A DNA stretch of 64,000 bases from Phytoseiulus persimilis (Eukaryota; Arthropoda; Arachnida; Mesostigmata; Phytoseiidae): NCBI GenBank assembly GCA_037576195.1, contig CM075102.1:48790745-48854744 (forward strand), given 5' to 3'. Positions 13,202-24,823 of the stretch are shown here, one piece after another. Positions within the stretch are counted from its first letter, which is position 1, and each line of letters starts with the position of its first letter. A program made the position numbers and the translations under genes. Below the pieces are notes generated by a model. That model searched no databases, was not told the origin of the DNA, and saw only the letters and a program-made list of their open reading frames with translations.

Positions 13202-15753
13202 TTTGCCGGCAGCAGGTTCCGTGGGCAGACCTCGGTCAGGAGTCTCAATCGGTCAGGTCTCTCGAGCAGACTGACTGACTCGACGGCAACGACGACCACT
13301 CAGTTTCTGAAACCAAGGGAGCCAACGCAGGGCTGGTGCTACAACTAGGCACACGAACTGAGGGAGCAGCAAGGCGCCGTAGAGAGGCGCGGTTAGCAGC
13401 GGACTGGAGAGGAGGGAATGAACGCAAGCGAGAAAGAGGGGTCCACGTCCACCATCCGGCTTACAACACCACACACCATCAGCACACCGCCATCACCGGC
13501 TCTATTCTCCTCGTGCGCCGAACCGCCGCCGCTGGCCGGCCTGGCTACCTGCATGCCCGGGTACCGGCTGCTGCTCCGAGCCGGAGAAGAAAAGAAGTTG
13601 GAGCTACCCGGACCGCTGACTGCTGCTGCTGAGTGAGGAACATCACGGCGGAGACATCATGGGTGTGGAGCCATGCGCTCTCCGGCCGCTACCGCCAGCG
13701 GACGAGGAACCAGCGACCCAGGGCTCTGGCTCCGACCGATTCAGAAGAGATCGACGAAGGAGGAAATGACGGATCTCACTCTGAAGTATTCGGCAAACTG
13801 CCTATGCTGTATGAGACACCATTTTCGATATTCTTTCCTCGGGAAAAGCGCGGGAAAACACGGTTTTTCTATGGGGGAACCTGCCTGTCGAAGCAGAGAA
13901 CAACTCATTCATCGGTTCCAAGTCCCTGATTTCTCAAGGGAGAGACCTAAGATTCGGACCAAGGGGGTTCAAAACGATGAAGTCGGTAGTCAGCGATGAA
14001 TTCCTGCTTGTCATCCCTGGCTCCACCTAAATGATGAGTTGTGACCTCTTTGACGCGAAGCCTGTTCTCCGGGAACTAATCCCTCACTAGTTCGAGTGCA
14101 CTCCCATTCCCACAGACAGTTCCAGACAGAGATTCCCGGAATGAGTTGCATCGAGTTTCTCGATGGGCGTCGGTTTGGATGGAGAATGAGACGTCTGAGT
14201 TGTCATTCAAGATCGGGAGAGCGGCGCGCCCTCTGAACTCGAGCGATCGGTAACAGACATCAATATCTCAACTCATGGGAATCAAGAATCGGAAGGATGA
14301 ATCGGGAGATATTCTGCATATGCATGTCTCTGATGGTATGGAATTTTATTGTCACATCTATGTGTTGTTTCCCATCCAGTTAATCCTAGAGCAACGCGGA
14401 AAACGAGGGCTTACGGAATATAATGGACGAATGAATGAAATGTTAATTGATAGTTTTTGTTGCCATTTCCGCACCATCGGAAGAATAGGAAAACCCCAGC
14501 CGAGGAGCGATAATTCAGTTAAGCTGCTGTTCGGCTCACCTAGCCTCGAATATGGACGATTTTCTCGTAGAGGCTTCTTTAGGTCAGGAATTCTCAAATC
14601 GATTGAGTTCTGACCGTAACTCTCTCGTTTCTTGGGATATTTGAAGGCGGCCATTTAAATTCTTCGTTAGAGCGGTGTCCTTGAGAATGAGCCATGACCT
14701 GTCGACGTCTTCCTGAGAGTGATCAAGGAAACATTGCATTTCACAGGATCGGAGTAGCCGGAGTCGCGAAGGGGAGCCGGTCACTTTCGAGCGAGAAAAC
14801 CTATTGGAGGTACCTTGAGGCCACAGAAAATGGCGAGCGATAGTATCCATAATTTTCCTGAGGCTCAAGGAGGTTTCAGGAATCGAGGGCGGAGAACAAG
14901 AATCGTATGATCCATCCAGGAGCTCAATATTCGGAACGCCCGGCCATTCCTGAGTAATTTAACTCGAGGAGATACCTCCGAAAAGTCGCCCCTGTTGGAG
15001 AGTTACGAGAGGAAATGCGAGCAATCGAGATCGACTAGGAGGCAGGGCTCCACAACAGGGGTGGAAACGATCGCTTGTCACCGGTCGCAATTTTCAACAT
15101 AAACGTCAACAAAAGACCAGATTGAACTTTTTGAGATTGTCTATCGATCAGCTCTTGATTTTCGGGAGAATTTTGGAATATTACGGAGTTATGGCCGAAA
15201 CAAAACTTGGCAACGAGAATTACCGACCTAAAAAGGCCACCCTGTAGAATGTTGTTATCGAATTCCACGACTGCTGCTTTCGATGGTTTCAATATTCGAG
15301 CGCCATCGCCCAGCTCTACTTCGGAGGTTTTCGAGTCTTTTGCCAAGTTTGCGGGTCAGGTGGTGACCGCGTTCGCGTCTGTCAGTTGCAGCACCACCAC
15401 GCCTATCAACTCGATAACAGTCATCCCCAAATCGTTGAATTTCCACGTGGTTCACGCTTGCAGTCGTCGAACCAGTTCCTCTTTGACTTCAAAGATTACA
15501 TATTGTCACTCTCAGCGCTTGTGTGCGCTCCACGGTATTATGCGAGTGTAAACATACAAGTCCAAGCCCAGCAGACGTATAAATGGACCTCTCCACGTCG
15601 ATTCGTTCTATAAATAATGGCGTTCCACTGATCAGCGGTTTCTTTCAATTCTTCTCAACGACCGTCCTCGCGAGAATCCAGTGTACTATCGATGACATTG
15701 TCATCGGCTTGCACGTCTAGAGACAGTACTCTCTCTTTCTCTCCTCAACCACA
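13202..15753. other. Intergenic, desaturase 5' region and unassigned sequence
   Basis: The first few hundred bases are GC-rich with CTG-type triplet runs (about 13550-13640) and probably hold the desaturase promoter and leader. From 13650 to 15750 short open frames occur on both strands but none shows a family motif, and I see no repeat or RNA gene. Confidence 0.35.
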
Positions 15754-16022
15754 GAGGAATTGAGGAGCCCAGATGCAAAACGTCGTATCTCCAAATTTTT
15801 GAAAGTCGAGTTGTCAGTCAGAAACTCATCGAACCGATTTTCGATAACGTATCTTGCGTTTTTTCGGGAACCCTTCCCTCCTTGTTTCCCTCCACTCTTC
15901 GCGTTGCCAAGGAAAGCGCAGAATGACGTTGTCGGAACTCGGTTCGATGAATTTCTGACTGACAACTTGACTCTCAGGAATTCGGAGTTGCGACGTTCTG
16001 TATCTGGGCTATTCAATCGTCC
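15754..16022. repeat. Foldback (inverted-repeat) element, about 270 bp
   Basis: Two arms of about 110-120 bp, roughly 15754-15872 and 15905-16022, are inverted copies at an estimated 75-80% identity, separated by a short spacer. One shared core reads AGTTGTCAGTCAGAAA on the left and appears as its reverse complement on the right. Because the arms are coding-like in one frame, similar peptides can be read from both strands. The shape fits a non-autonomous foldback transposon or MITE. I did not find a clear target-site duplication, so the ends are approximate. Confidence 0.65.
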
Positions 16023-16338
16023 TCCCGACCCAGATCTTCAGAGATAGTTTCTATGGATTCGGGCCCTAGTTTATGAGCTCTTTAGTTGGCTTTCCGGATT
16101 CCACACCGCGATCGGAATGAAACAGAAGCTTCCTAACAGGCTCACCATCGGAGAGTTGAAACAATCGGAATGGTGTACTCATATGGGAGAAAACGCGAGA
16201 GGTGCTCACGAGGAGTTTCTATCAGGTGATTCCCAGGAAGAACAGGGCTCCAGCGACCTGGAAAGCTCCTTACGAACCGATAATATTTTCCAGGATCAAC
16301 CTCGTATCCCGGGCATCAACACCTGCGGGGTTTTCTGA

Positions 16339-18583
16339 ATGGCTTTGAGCAAGAGAACGGTCGAGAGTGAGTAACCCGAATGCACGGAACATCGACGTCT
16401 CTGGGAAAAGTTCTTGTCATGCAAATGCTAAGCTTTCGTCTTTGAACCATTGAGCAGTATCATTCATGTCGTGCCATCAGTCGCTGTCGGAGAGCGTGTT
16501 CCGAATTGCGGTCTGCCCGATCCCTGTCCATCAGATTCGTTCTCCGCCCATTTGTTCACCGGAGTTGACCACCACGACCAGCCCAAAGTCTGCGTTGACG
16601 GAAAATAGTGAGTTGACGCGATAGATTGCGGTTAGCTCCGTACAGACATGATACTAGGCAGATGAACTAAATGGCTCTCTCAAGTGAGTCATTTGCAGTT
16701 CCAGCGGCGATGCAGCTTGGTGAGTCTCTCAAAGCTTTATTAACTTCCTCTTCCGAGTTGCAGCATCGTCGGGAACGGTTTAAATAATGGAGGACGCGGC
16801 ATCAATATGGTTGTACTGGACACCGTAAACAAACATCTGCAAAGAGTCGTCAGATTCGATACTTATCAGGAAGGCACGTATCTCTCAGATGGTTTATCTG
16901 TGCTGCTCACGAACGTCTGCTGAGAGCACGGACTATTCGTCGAGTTGACTAGGTCTCTCTTTCGTTCAACATGTCGAGTATCGCAGCTCCCATGGAAGGG
17001 GCAAGACAACGCCGACTGGAATCGTCTTGCAACACACTCACGAGCAGGAGAAATTGGTTCGTCGTTCAAAGACGGCATTGACTCGAATCTTCTGGCATGC
17101 CTCGTTCTGAAGCCGGAGGTTTTCAAGGTCTTAGAATTCACGGTTCAGGATTCACAGGATTCCAACGGGTGAAGGTCCATCCCATCATACCGGGTCCTGA
17201 GGCTGGTTAAATGGCCATCTCGAGGAACGCGACCCTTTCAAATGAGGAGCTCTCGGAGTAGCCAGGGAAAACACTCAAAGAAAACAGATACCCGACGAAA
17301 ATAGAACTTCTCTTGAAATAATCCGCGCTAAAAATAGCATCTTCAAAGATGAGATGATTCGGCATCAGAAATATCTTCAAAGAGAAACGTACAAAACTGT
17401 GCAAGAGTGAGACAAACAATCCAACATGCTTTCTTACCCACAGATACCCTCTTCCCTCTAAGACTGATCAACCTCTACGAGATAACCGATTCGAGCCCAT
17501 TGCGTCGTCGTACGATGTGTACTCTCAATGACGGCCCTGCGATTCGACGCAGAAACAAGGGCCTGTTTAATTCTCTGGTGTTGGCGTGCCAGTTCCAACA
17601 AGTCAAGTACACAGCAAAAACTAAGACTGGAGATCCGATGAGAGTAGTCTGTCATGAATACTTCCTCGTCACGAGAACTTGGCATATTGTTTCCCGTCCA
17701 CCTTCCGTTCTCAGTCACTGGTATTGACCGGTGACTGGGAGGAGGAACTCCCACGATCCCGTGAAGAGACCATCAGCGTTGAATGAATGATATCACTGAC
17801 CACGCAACGTTCCCGGTTTCACGTTACGTTTCGGAGATCGACACAATCAGGTGAACTACCCGCGAGTTGTTCATTTCTGACGAGCTTCGACTGACCGTGG
17901 AATCGTCGACCGTGCGTTTGGACGAGTCGAAGAGGAGCGCCTCCGCCTCTTTGATAAACTCGATGGCTGTTCTCAAGGGTGCGGTCGTCGGATCGTTTCC
18001 GGATCGGAATCCAAGACGGACTGTTGTTTAGAATCGTAAAATAGTGGATGCCCTCGCATTCACAATATCTACATCGATGGCGATTTCTCTTGCAGATTCG
18101 TCCTTATTGGAATCACTATTGCTGAATCTCAGGACTGGAGACATCGTGTTATTGGTGACGTTTGACGAACCGACGAAGAAGTCAGTTTACAGTAGATAAA
18201 TCCTTTTTGGATATAAGTTCACTCCATAATGAGGTGGATGAAGGATAGCACTCATCGCCTTTCTGACTCAGTCGTTTCGTATTGCTTCGTTCAGGTTGTC
18301 GTCGGTAGCTCGCCTCCTTTTCCATGAGCTGGGCTCCGCTCTGTCCCAAAACTTGCTGCATTATCGATCTTCATGGTATCTCGCAACTCAGAAAGGGATC
18401 GACGGCTTCACGCCGTATGAAGATGTGAGTCCGGGTCGTGCATGAAACAGGACGTTCTCCTCGGGAGTCGGCTGAACATATGAGTATGCTGAACATGTTC
18501 TCGTACGCTGTTCCAGTTGCACACGGTTCTCTCGAAAGGATGGCCACCACCTCACGATGTGAGATTCTGCATCCCATTCAAAA
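16339..18583 (+). CDS. FAM3/ILEI-domain exons (possibly 5' part of a POMGNT1-like gene)
   Basis: Exons 16339-16366, 16481-16607, 16764-16891, 18096-18180, 18295-18424 and 18517-18583 join in matching phase. The product reads CGLPDPCPSDSF, then KVCVDGKYIVGNGLN, GGRGINMVVLD and RFDTY, then GDIVLLVTFDEPTKKL, ARLLFHELGSAL, SSWYLATQKGIDG and GWPPPHDVRFCIPF. This matches the FAM3/ILEI fold, including the conserved cysteines near each end; the RFDTY segment is closer to the POMGNT1 stem (VFDTYS), the cysteines closer to FAM3. In POMGNT1 this domain binds the glycan and precedes the catalytic domain. Without the 18583 donor the last exon would read on to a stop at 18795. The ATG at 16339 follows an in-frame stop, but no signal peptide or anchor is visible, so an upstream exon may be missing. 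The 1.2 kb intron after 16891 uses a weak GTTTAT donor. Confidence 0.7.
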
Positions 18584-18713
18584 GTGAGTCGATGTTCCGT
18601 GAAGCGTTCTGTCGAGCTGTTTCAGCCGGTGAAGTTTCACGTTCCCTCCTGATATGGCTGCCGGATGTAAAAAACGATATCGGGTTCGGAATCCAAGCAT
18701 CAGTTTGTTCAGT

Positions 18714-18719
18714 TTTATT
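18714..18719 (-). terminator. Candidate polyadenylation signal for the sphingomyelinase
   Basis: AATAAA on the minus strand about 560 nt after the sphingomyelinase stop. It lies opposite the end of the last FAM3/ILEI exon's open frame, so the two transcripts would overlap if both are used. Confidence 0.3.
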
Positions 18720-19276
18720 TACAAAGATGCTCGAACGCCTCATCTGTGAGTGGGGTTCTGATGACTGTATGCGTGACCGTGAGCACGAGGAATGATCCAT
18801 GGCACAAACCATAAGTACAGTTTAAGAATCCTACGCAGTCGGCTTGATTTGAGATTTCAACAGAACACAAGCCTCTGGGCTTCCGTAACTAGGCGCTGAT
18901 CAGCGGGGAAGGTATTCGCGGACACTAGTATCGCCAAGGCATCACAACCTTGAGGACCAAGGCTGCCGAAATTCCCAGAATCTCTGTCACAGCTGCATCG
19001 ATGAGCTCGTTTTCAAAAACATCACTAAGAATCCTTCGTTGGAGTCGTTCACCAAGTCCGTATTGCTCAGACAAGGAGGCATACTGCAGAAAAGCTGACT
19101 GAGGCCGAAAATGAGCGGAACTTCGGAGGAAAGCAAGAGACGGGCATCTCTCGGAATCGGAAGCCTCTCTCGAATGCCCCAGAACGATTCCGGTTCTACT
19201 TCGGAGTCGCGAGCGATTTACCCTTGTGTTTCCTCCTGTTTCTCCTGCAGACGCTTCCCGTCTGAGCGTTGTCTGG

Positions 19277-20599
19277 TCAGACTGGCAATTTTTCTTTTGG
19301 AATATCAAGAAGGCGATCTTCTTTCTGCTGTAGAAACGTCAGAATTGTACCTATGGCCTGTCTGGTTGATAAAATTGACGTCCGCTCCATGGCGTTCCAG
19401 ATGAAACCCATCAAGAAAGAGAAGCCAAGGAGTAGACTCGCGAAAATGCGGGCAATGTGCAAAATGACAATGTAGGTTCCTTGAACGTAGAAGTCCACCG
19501 GTATCGAGCTGAGCAAAAGGATGAGCAGCAGGCTTGCGACACTGAGGAAGAAAATCCTATTGAACCTGAGGGAAGCCAACGTTTCGTCCATCAGTTTCAC
19601 ACTCGCCTGCAGGCAGTCTATGCGACACTTGAGGTTCTCGTCATTGAAATAATTTACGAAACCAACAGGATCGTCCCCACTGTCGAGTTGAGGACTCTTA
19701 TCTATTCGGAGGAGGGCGACGACGGGTTCGTGGTCGGAGACAGAAATACCGGATGTCGTCTTCCAGTTCGGGCTGAGATATTTCTCGCAGCGCAGGCTGA
19801 CTTTACCGCTGCCCGCTCCGTACAAGATGTAATCAATCCTCTGCCCTTCGGGACTGCATTTTCGGTCGCTGTTCGTGGTGAAAGTATTCCTCGGATGTCC
19901 GCATGTCCCAGCGACATCCGTTCCTAAGGAGCTAGATTCCTTCTCTTTGAAAGCGTCTCGGAGTCTCGAGTTGTACAGTATCACTTGGTATGGCAGATCC
20001 TCAGGTTGAGTGTTGAAGTCCCCAGCGACAATCGTATAATCACAGCTCCCGAGAAAGGTGTGCGAAACAAACTGAGAAAATTCAAACGCTTGGCTCACTC
20101 TGTGGTAAAGATAGGCGTCCTTCAACCGATTGTACTCTGCGTGAAGGTGGGTGACGTAGAGATTGGCGATCATGTCGTGATGCTGCACCTTGGCCATTCC
20201 AACAACTTTGCCGCCGAACCAGTCACCGTGATGGAATTTGTGAGCATAGCCATTGAGATTGTACTTGTAGGAGAAAATGTCGATGATTGGCCACCTCGAG
20301 AGCAAACAAACTCCGGAACCGATGACACCGGAGTGGAAATAGTGGTTGTACTGGAATACTGGTCGAGTCAGTTCGATAAGTCTCTCGAAGTCGGCCGAGC
20401 TCCAAACCTCTTGAAGGAAGACATAGTCGGTATCTGATTCCGACGTTAGGAGGAGTTCTGCGAATGCCTCATAACGCTCCTTGCGGTTCTCCGAAACTCC
20501 AACCAGGCCCCATATGTTGTAGGTGATCGCTTTCACTTTGACAGATGAACTGAATCGGCTGGAGAGGGAACGTCGCGTTAGCCCGCGAGAATGCGCCAC
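19277..20599 (-). CDS. SMPD2: Neutral sphingomyelinase (SMPD2-like)
   Basis: A single open exon of 440 residues. It begins with a short basic stretch and then the endonuclease/exonuclease/phosphatase fold: TYNIWGL, the metal-binding glutamate in FLQEVWS, GSGVCLLSRWP, YVTHLHAEY, the catalytic asparagine region AGDFNTQP, QRIDYILY and the catalytic histidine in VSDHEPV. Two closely spaced hydrophobic segments follow near residues 345-410 (FFLSVASLLLILLLSSI and IARIFASLLLGFSFLMGF), as in SMPD2, which anchors in the ER/nuclear membrane. The enzyme cuts sphingomyelin, or lyso-PAF-type lipids, to ceramide and phosphocholine and needs magnesium. All catalytic residues I can place are present. The gene lies antisense between the FAM3/ILEI exons and the GT13 exons; if these are one gene, this one is nested in its intron. 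Confidence 0.93.
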   Translation of the reverse strand: MAHSRGLTRRSLSSRFSSSVKVKAITYNIWGLVGVSENRKERYEAFAELLLTSESDTDYVFLQEVWSSADFERLIELTRPVFQYNHYFHSGVIGSGVCLLSRWPIIDIFSYKYNLNGYAHKFHHGDWFGGKVVGMAKVQHHDMIANLYVTHLHAEYNRLKDAYLYHRVSQAFEFSQFVSHTFLGSCDYTIVAGDFNTQPEDLPYQVILYNSRLRDAFKEKESSSLGTDVAGTCGHPRNTFTTNSDRKCSPEGQRIDYILYGAGSGKVSLRCEKYLSPNWKTTSGISVSDHEPVVALLRIDKSPQLDSGDDPVGFVNYFNDENLKCRIDCLQASVKLMDETLASLRFNRIFFLSVASLLLILLLSSIPVDFYVQGTYIVILHIARIFASLLLGFSFLMGFIWNAMERTSILSTRQAIGTILTFLQQKEDRLLDIPKEKLPV

Positions 20600-23533
20600 G
20601 AATCTCGAGGGTTGGCAAGCCCCGTATGCCGAAAGTTTTCAACTTGGCTTTGCGAAGTTTAATACTCGATCAAGGCAACCTAGAAATGAGTGATGGATTC
20701 TTACGGTGAATCTGATGAGGTCTTGTGGTCTATCATCTTGGTCGGAGGAGATGCGACGATGTTCGGATCCACCAATACGTCAACCAGATGGTGAGCATCC
20801 ATGACTACCGAATTGAAAGACCGCACATTAGTTCCCGTCTCGAATCTTTTCCGCAGCTCCACCGAAATCAGTGGAGCAGGACGAAATTATCAAAGTTGCT
20901 CAGAGATCCATGTTTCGCTCAATCTTCGGGACTTGACAAAACCATCCACCAGACTTACTTCTAAGAAGATTGAGAGAGATGTGCGGCTAAGAACACTCCT
21001 CTCCGGTTCGGGCTCCGACCGACGACATTGGCTGAAATTTGTCCAGGATTTTGAGAAGCGCGATCGAGCTATCAGGGCAGAGGGATCCTCGCGGCAGCCT
21101 CCAGGGGATCGCCTGCGCTGTCCGTCGAGATCAATCCGATTAAGTCGTGGGCGTGTATCAGCCAGTGATCACGTTACCGGCGGTTGAGATCACTGTAAAT
21201 CTCTGAATAACGTATGTTACTTCATATGCCCGCTTTGGTCGCTCGAGGAGAAGGACCCGATGGGAACCTCAAATTTTCAAACCAGACAGCAGCAGAGGCT
21301 TCCCGGACGAAGAACCGGACATGGTCTCTTTTCACCTGGGCTTCCGCTGCCTTGCGACTTTCCCAGCTGTGCTGATTATAAAACACAGCATGAACAAGTG
21401 CCAATATTGTGGGTACCCGTCAAACAATATTCAGGGTCACGGGGCAAGTCACCCGAGCTCTTGACATGCCAACTCCGCCAATTCCAGGAAACCGTTGCTA
21501 TGATCTTCTTGATCATTGCGCCCATCACTGGCGAAGACACAGCAGAATCAACTTGAACAGAGAAATATGATTCTCGGACGCCTCGATCGCAGCACCTCTC
21601 AGAGACCACACTCAATACAGGCGCCAGGACTGAGGAAGCTCTTCTGGGGCGACCAGCTCATTAATAGTCAAGGATGAGGAACGAAAAACGACGTCTTTGG
21701 GTTGAAGCCAGAAAGAGACTGACTCATGTCAACGTTTCGTACCAGGAAGGTTGTTGAGCAAAGCTTCCGCGGGGCACGGATGTAACGTTCGCTGTGGTGT
21801 ACGAAATTCGCTCAGAAACTCGAAGCAACGAAAGCGGTCTAAACGACCTCTCTGCTAACCACGGTGAAAAATTACGACGACTGCTCGGGGTTCCGAAAGC
21901 TTTTGATAGATGTTCGTGAGCGCGGTCATAAGGGTCGGCCTGATCAATATTGGACTGTCGCGAAAGTCGAAAGCCATTGCGAATCCTCGGACTGCCAGTG
22001 AGGGGGCCGTTCCGCGATAACAGTTCTCGATGCTTGTCAGGGCACAGGAACCCATGGATATCTGAGAGCTTGTATGAGCTGCGATCATCCAACCACCTCA
22101 CAGAGAGCGGGTCGAGTTATCTGAGATTCAGAGACCAGCAAACAGAAAATGTTGGAAGCTCAAGTCTCATCGGAACGGATTTACATCCAAATACTGAGCC
22201 ATGCTTCGTCGGCAAAGTTCGTGATGCGTCAGAAGGAGCGAACAATGATTATCCTTCTGCATCAACACGTAGGTGGAGTCGTCAAAGCCACTTGTTGGAA
22301 GAGAGAACCACGCTCCCGCAAGCTCACGAACCACTGCTTGAGACCACCCCCAAACCTGTTAGATTCCGACTCAGAGCAAGAGATGATCTGACAAATGTTC
22401 TGGACCGCACCGAAATTTTTGAAGCACAAGTTACCGCGGGAATGCGGAGAGCCTCCTTTGAGCGATTTCTCGCAGAAACTTGTCACCGCCGGAGATCGAG
22501 GTTACAAGGGGAATTTATACTGGGTCCTCTCAAGTTCTTTTTCTGTTTTCCGATGCCCAGACGAATCCTCTCGACGGAGACGTGGCGAGTCTTCTTGATG
22601 AATAGAGAAACAAGCACATTTTCCACTTTCACTGACCGCCTATTTGCGCACAAGGAAAATGATTCTCCGCATCCGATGTCCTCTTCGGATACCGCGGCAC
22701 ATATGTTGACTTTCGATGGGATTCCGGGGCCAGAACAGTGAAGAATAAGAAAGAGAACGCTTGCTTCAATTCTTTTGCAACGACTGCGTCCTTGAAGTCG
22801 CCAAATTTACCGATGGAACGACTGGAGGCGAGCGGTCGGAAAAAATGACTTTGGAACTGATCGGGAACCCAGACCTGAGCATTTTGTCTACTCACCAAAT
22901 GAGGACTGCCGGTGAACCAGCCACGCACTACTATAAATTACTAAACAGATGTCATTCGAATCGACTCTCTCTACGAAAGCACAGCAGGCTGGAGCAGCTT
23001 AGCGCCTGTGACTGGAATAGTCATCAGTGATGATCTTTCCTGCTCGACTCAGAAGAGGCCGGGCGGCACTCCATCTGTGTTGCAATCGAGGCATCCGAAC
23101 GAGACCACGATCATGGAATAAATTGCTCGATATTTTGAAGTTCAGGGGATGCCAGTCCACCCGGATCCATCTCAACACGACAACGCGGATCGAGTTCGCT
23201 TCTGCTCGAGGCATAGCGACGTAATCCCAACGTTTTGCACCGGAGATGCAAAACCAGCCCAGCACATCCTACAGCAGGTATGCCTGAACAGAGGCCGTAA
23301 GGCGTAGGAGCATTATCTCACACCCCGAGGATCCCGCAGGAACTTGCACAGCTGAAACTCAGCGGACGGCCAGCTGGCAACTGGCTGATTTTCGCGTCGC
23401 GGGTGACACAACGGATCGAAAATCATGGCGGTATGATTAGTCACCGGAAAGTCGGGCTTCGAAAAGTACAACGCATAACCCCGACGAATGCCCCGGGATC
23501 AACCTCCACTCTCCCGCGAAGGATTCTAAAATA
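20600..23533. other. Unassigned region between the sphingomyelinase and the foldback element
   Basis: No gene is supported. A plus-strand frame at 21950-22741 runs 263 codons but has no recognisable domain and biased, shadow-like composition; an overlapping frame near 22395-22560 reads more protein-like. A frame at about 20950-21187 is charged (contains DRRHWLKFVQDFEKRD) and could be an exon. None has adequate splice or homology support. Confidence 0.3.
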
Positions 23534-24512
23534 CAGGGTGTGTCCTCTAAGCTGCAACATTTTCGTGGCCTTTCTGTTTTGGGCTGTATTTCGGTCAAAT
23601 TTTATCCGATGTGGGAATTTTTTTGATCGAAAGCTCTTGAAGAGACGCATGTTTTCGCTTCATTATTTTTGATCATCAGATCAGTGTTGAGTTTTCCAGA
23701 GCCTGTCGAAGTTTTCCTCAATTCAATCCATGGTCCCTAAAAGAACTAACCAGGAAATCGCCGATTCTCAACCGATTTCGGAAATTAAAAAACGGAAAGA
23801 TTCCCCTCGATCCAAGCTACAAAACGCTCGCAAGAACGCGCGGATCGGTTGCGAACCGGAGGAACGGTATTCAATACGAGATACCCCAAAATTGAGCCTC
23901 CCGGACCCCCTGCCGACCCCTCCCGTAAAGAACTGCCTCTAACTCCTCAGGGAGGCCGATTTCGGAAATTTCACTGATGGCAAAAGTTTCTTATTTTGAG
24001 CCAAACTACCCGGAAACGAAGTCACCGAGTCAATCCGATAACTTTTTTCTTCCACCTCAAAAGTCATGAGATGAGCGCCCAGTGACTTTCGAGGTGGAAA
24101 AAAAAAGTTATCGGATTGACTCGGTGACTTCGTTTCCGGGTGGTTTGGCTCAAAATAAGAAACTTTTGCCATCAGTGAAATTTCCGAAATCGGCTTCCCT
24201 GAGGAGTTACAGGCAGCGTTTTGTAGCTGGGTTCGAGGGGAATCTTTCCGTTTTTTAATTTCCGAAATCGGTTGAGAATCGGCGATTTCCTGGTTAGTTC
24301 TTTTAGGGACCATGGATTGAATTGAGGAAAACTTCGATAGGCTCTGGAAAACTCAACACTGATCTGATGATCAAAAATAATGAAGCAAAAAGATGCGTCT
24401 CTTCAAGAGCTTTCGATCAAAAAAAAAATTCCCACATCGGATAAAATTTGACCGAAATACAGCCCAAAACAGAAAGGCCACGAAAACGTTGCAGCTTAGA
24501 GGACACACCCTG
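23534..24512. mobile_element. Foldback DNA-transposon derivative with TA target site (979 bp)
   Basis: The element runs from CAGGGTGTGTCC to its inverse GGACACACCCTG, flanked by TA on both sides (23532-23533 and 24513-24514), the Tc1/mariner-type target. It is almost entirely palindromic: outer arms 23534 to about 23835 and about 24215 to 24512, and inner arms about 23942-24065 and 24087-24210. Both outer arms encode the same start, MVPKRTNQEIADSQPISEIK, on opposite strands, so the arms look like inverted copies of the 5' end of a longer transposon including the start of its protein. No intact transposase is present. Arm identity is high, suggesting recent formation or gene conversion between arms. 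Confidence 0.85.
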
Positions 24513-24514
24513 TA

Positions 24515-24821
24515 CAGTACAACCTCGATTATTTCAACTGATTGATGCAAAGAAACGTTGAAATAATCGAAAGATGACAAAATTACCCACATTCTTGGAC
24601 TCCGCAACCGATTCGGGGATGAGAGTCCGAGCTCGAACGCTAACCGCTCCAGAATGCTACGAGATGTATTGACGATGGAAGATTCTCAACGATGGATTCA
24701 TCTTCCACATAAAAATACGCTCCCGGTCGACATCCTTCGGCCTGTTCCGCAGAGTTGGAATAATCGAGGTTGAAATGCGAAAGGTTGAAATAATCAAAGT
24801 TGAAATAATCGAGGTTGTACT
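24515..24821. mobile_element. Pogo/Tigger-like MITE, 307 bp
   Basis: The terminal inverted repeats read CAGTACAACCTCGATTATTT and the reverse complement at the right end, very like the CAGTAGAACCTCGATTAT ends of pogo/Tigger elements. TA flanks both sides (24513-24514 and 24822-24823). The right terminus holds repeated copies of GTTGAAATAATC. No transposase is encoded. It abuts the foldback element, sharing one TA with it. Confidence 0.85.
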
Positions 24822-24823
24822 GT

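Noticed and set aside
21950-22741. 263-codon plus-strand frame
   Set aside because: No recognisable domain, no splice partners, and a different frame over part of it looks more protein-like. Kept only as unassigned sequence.
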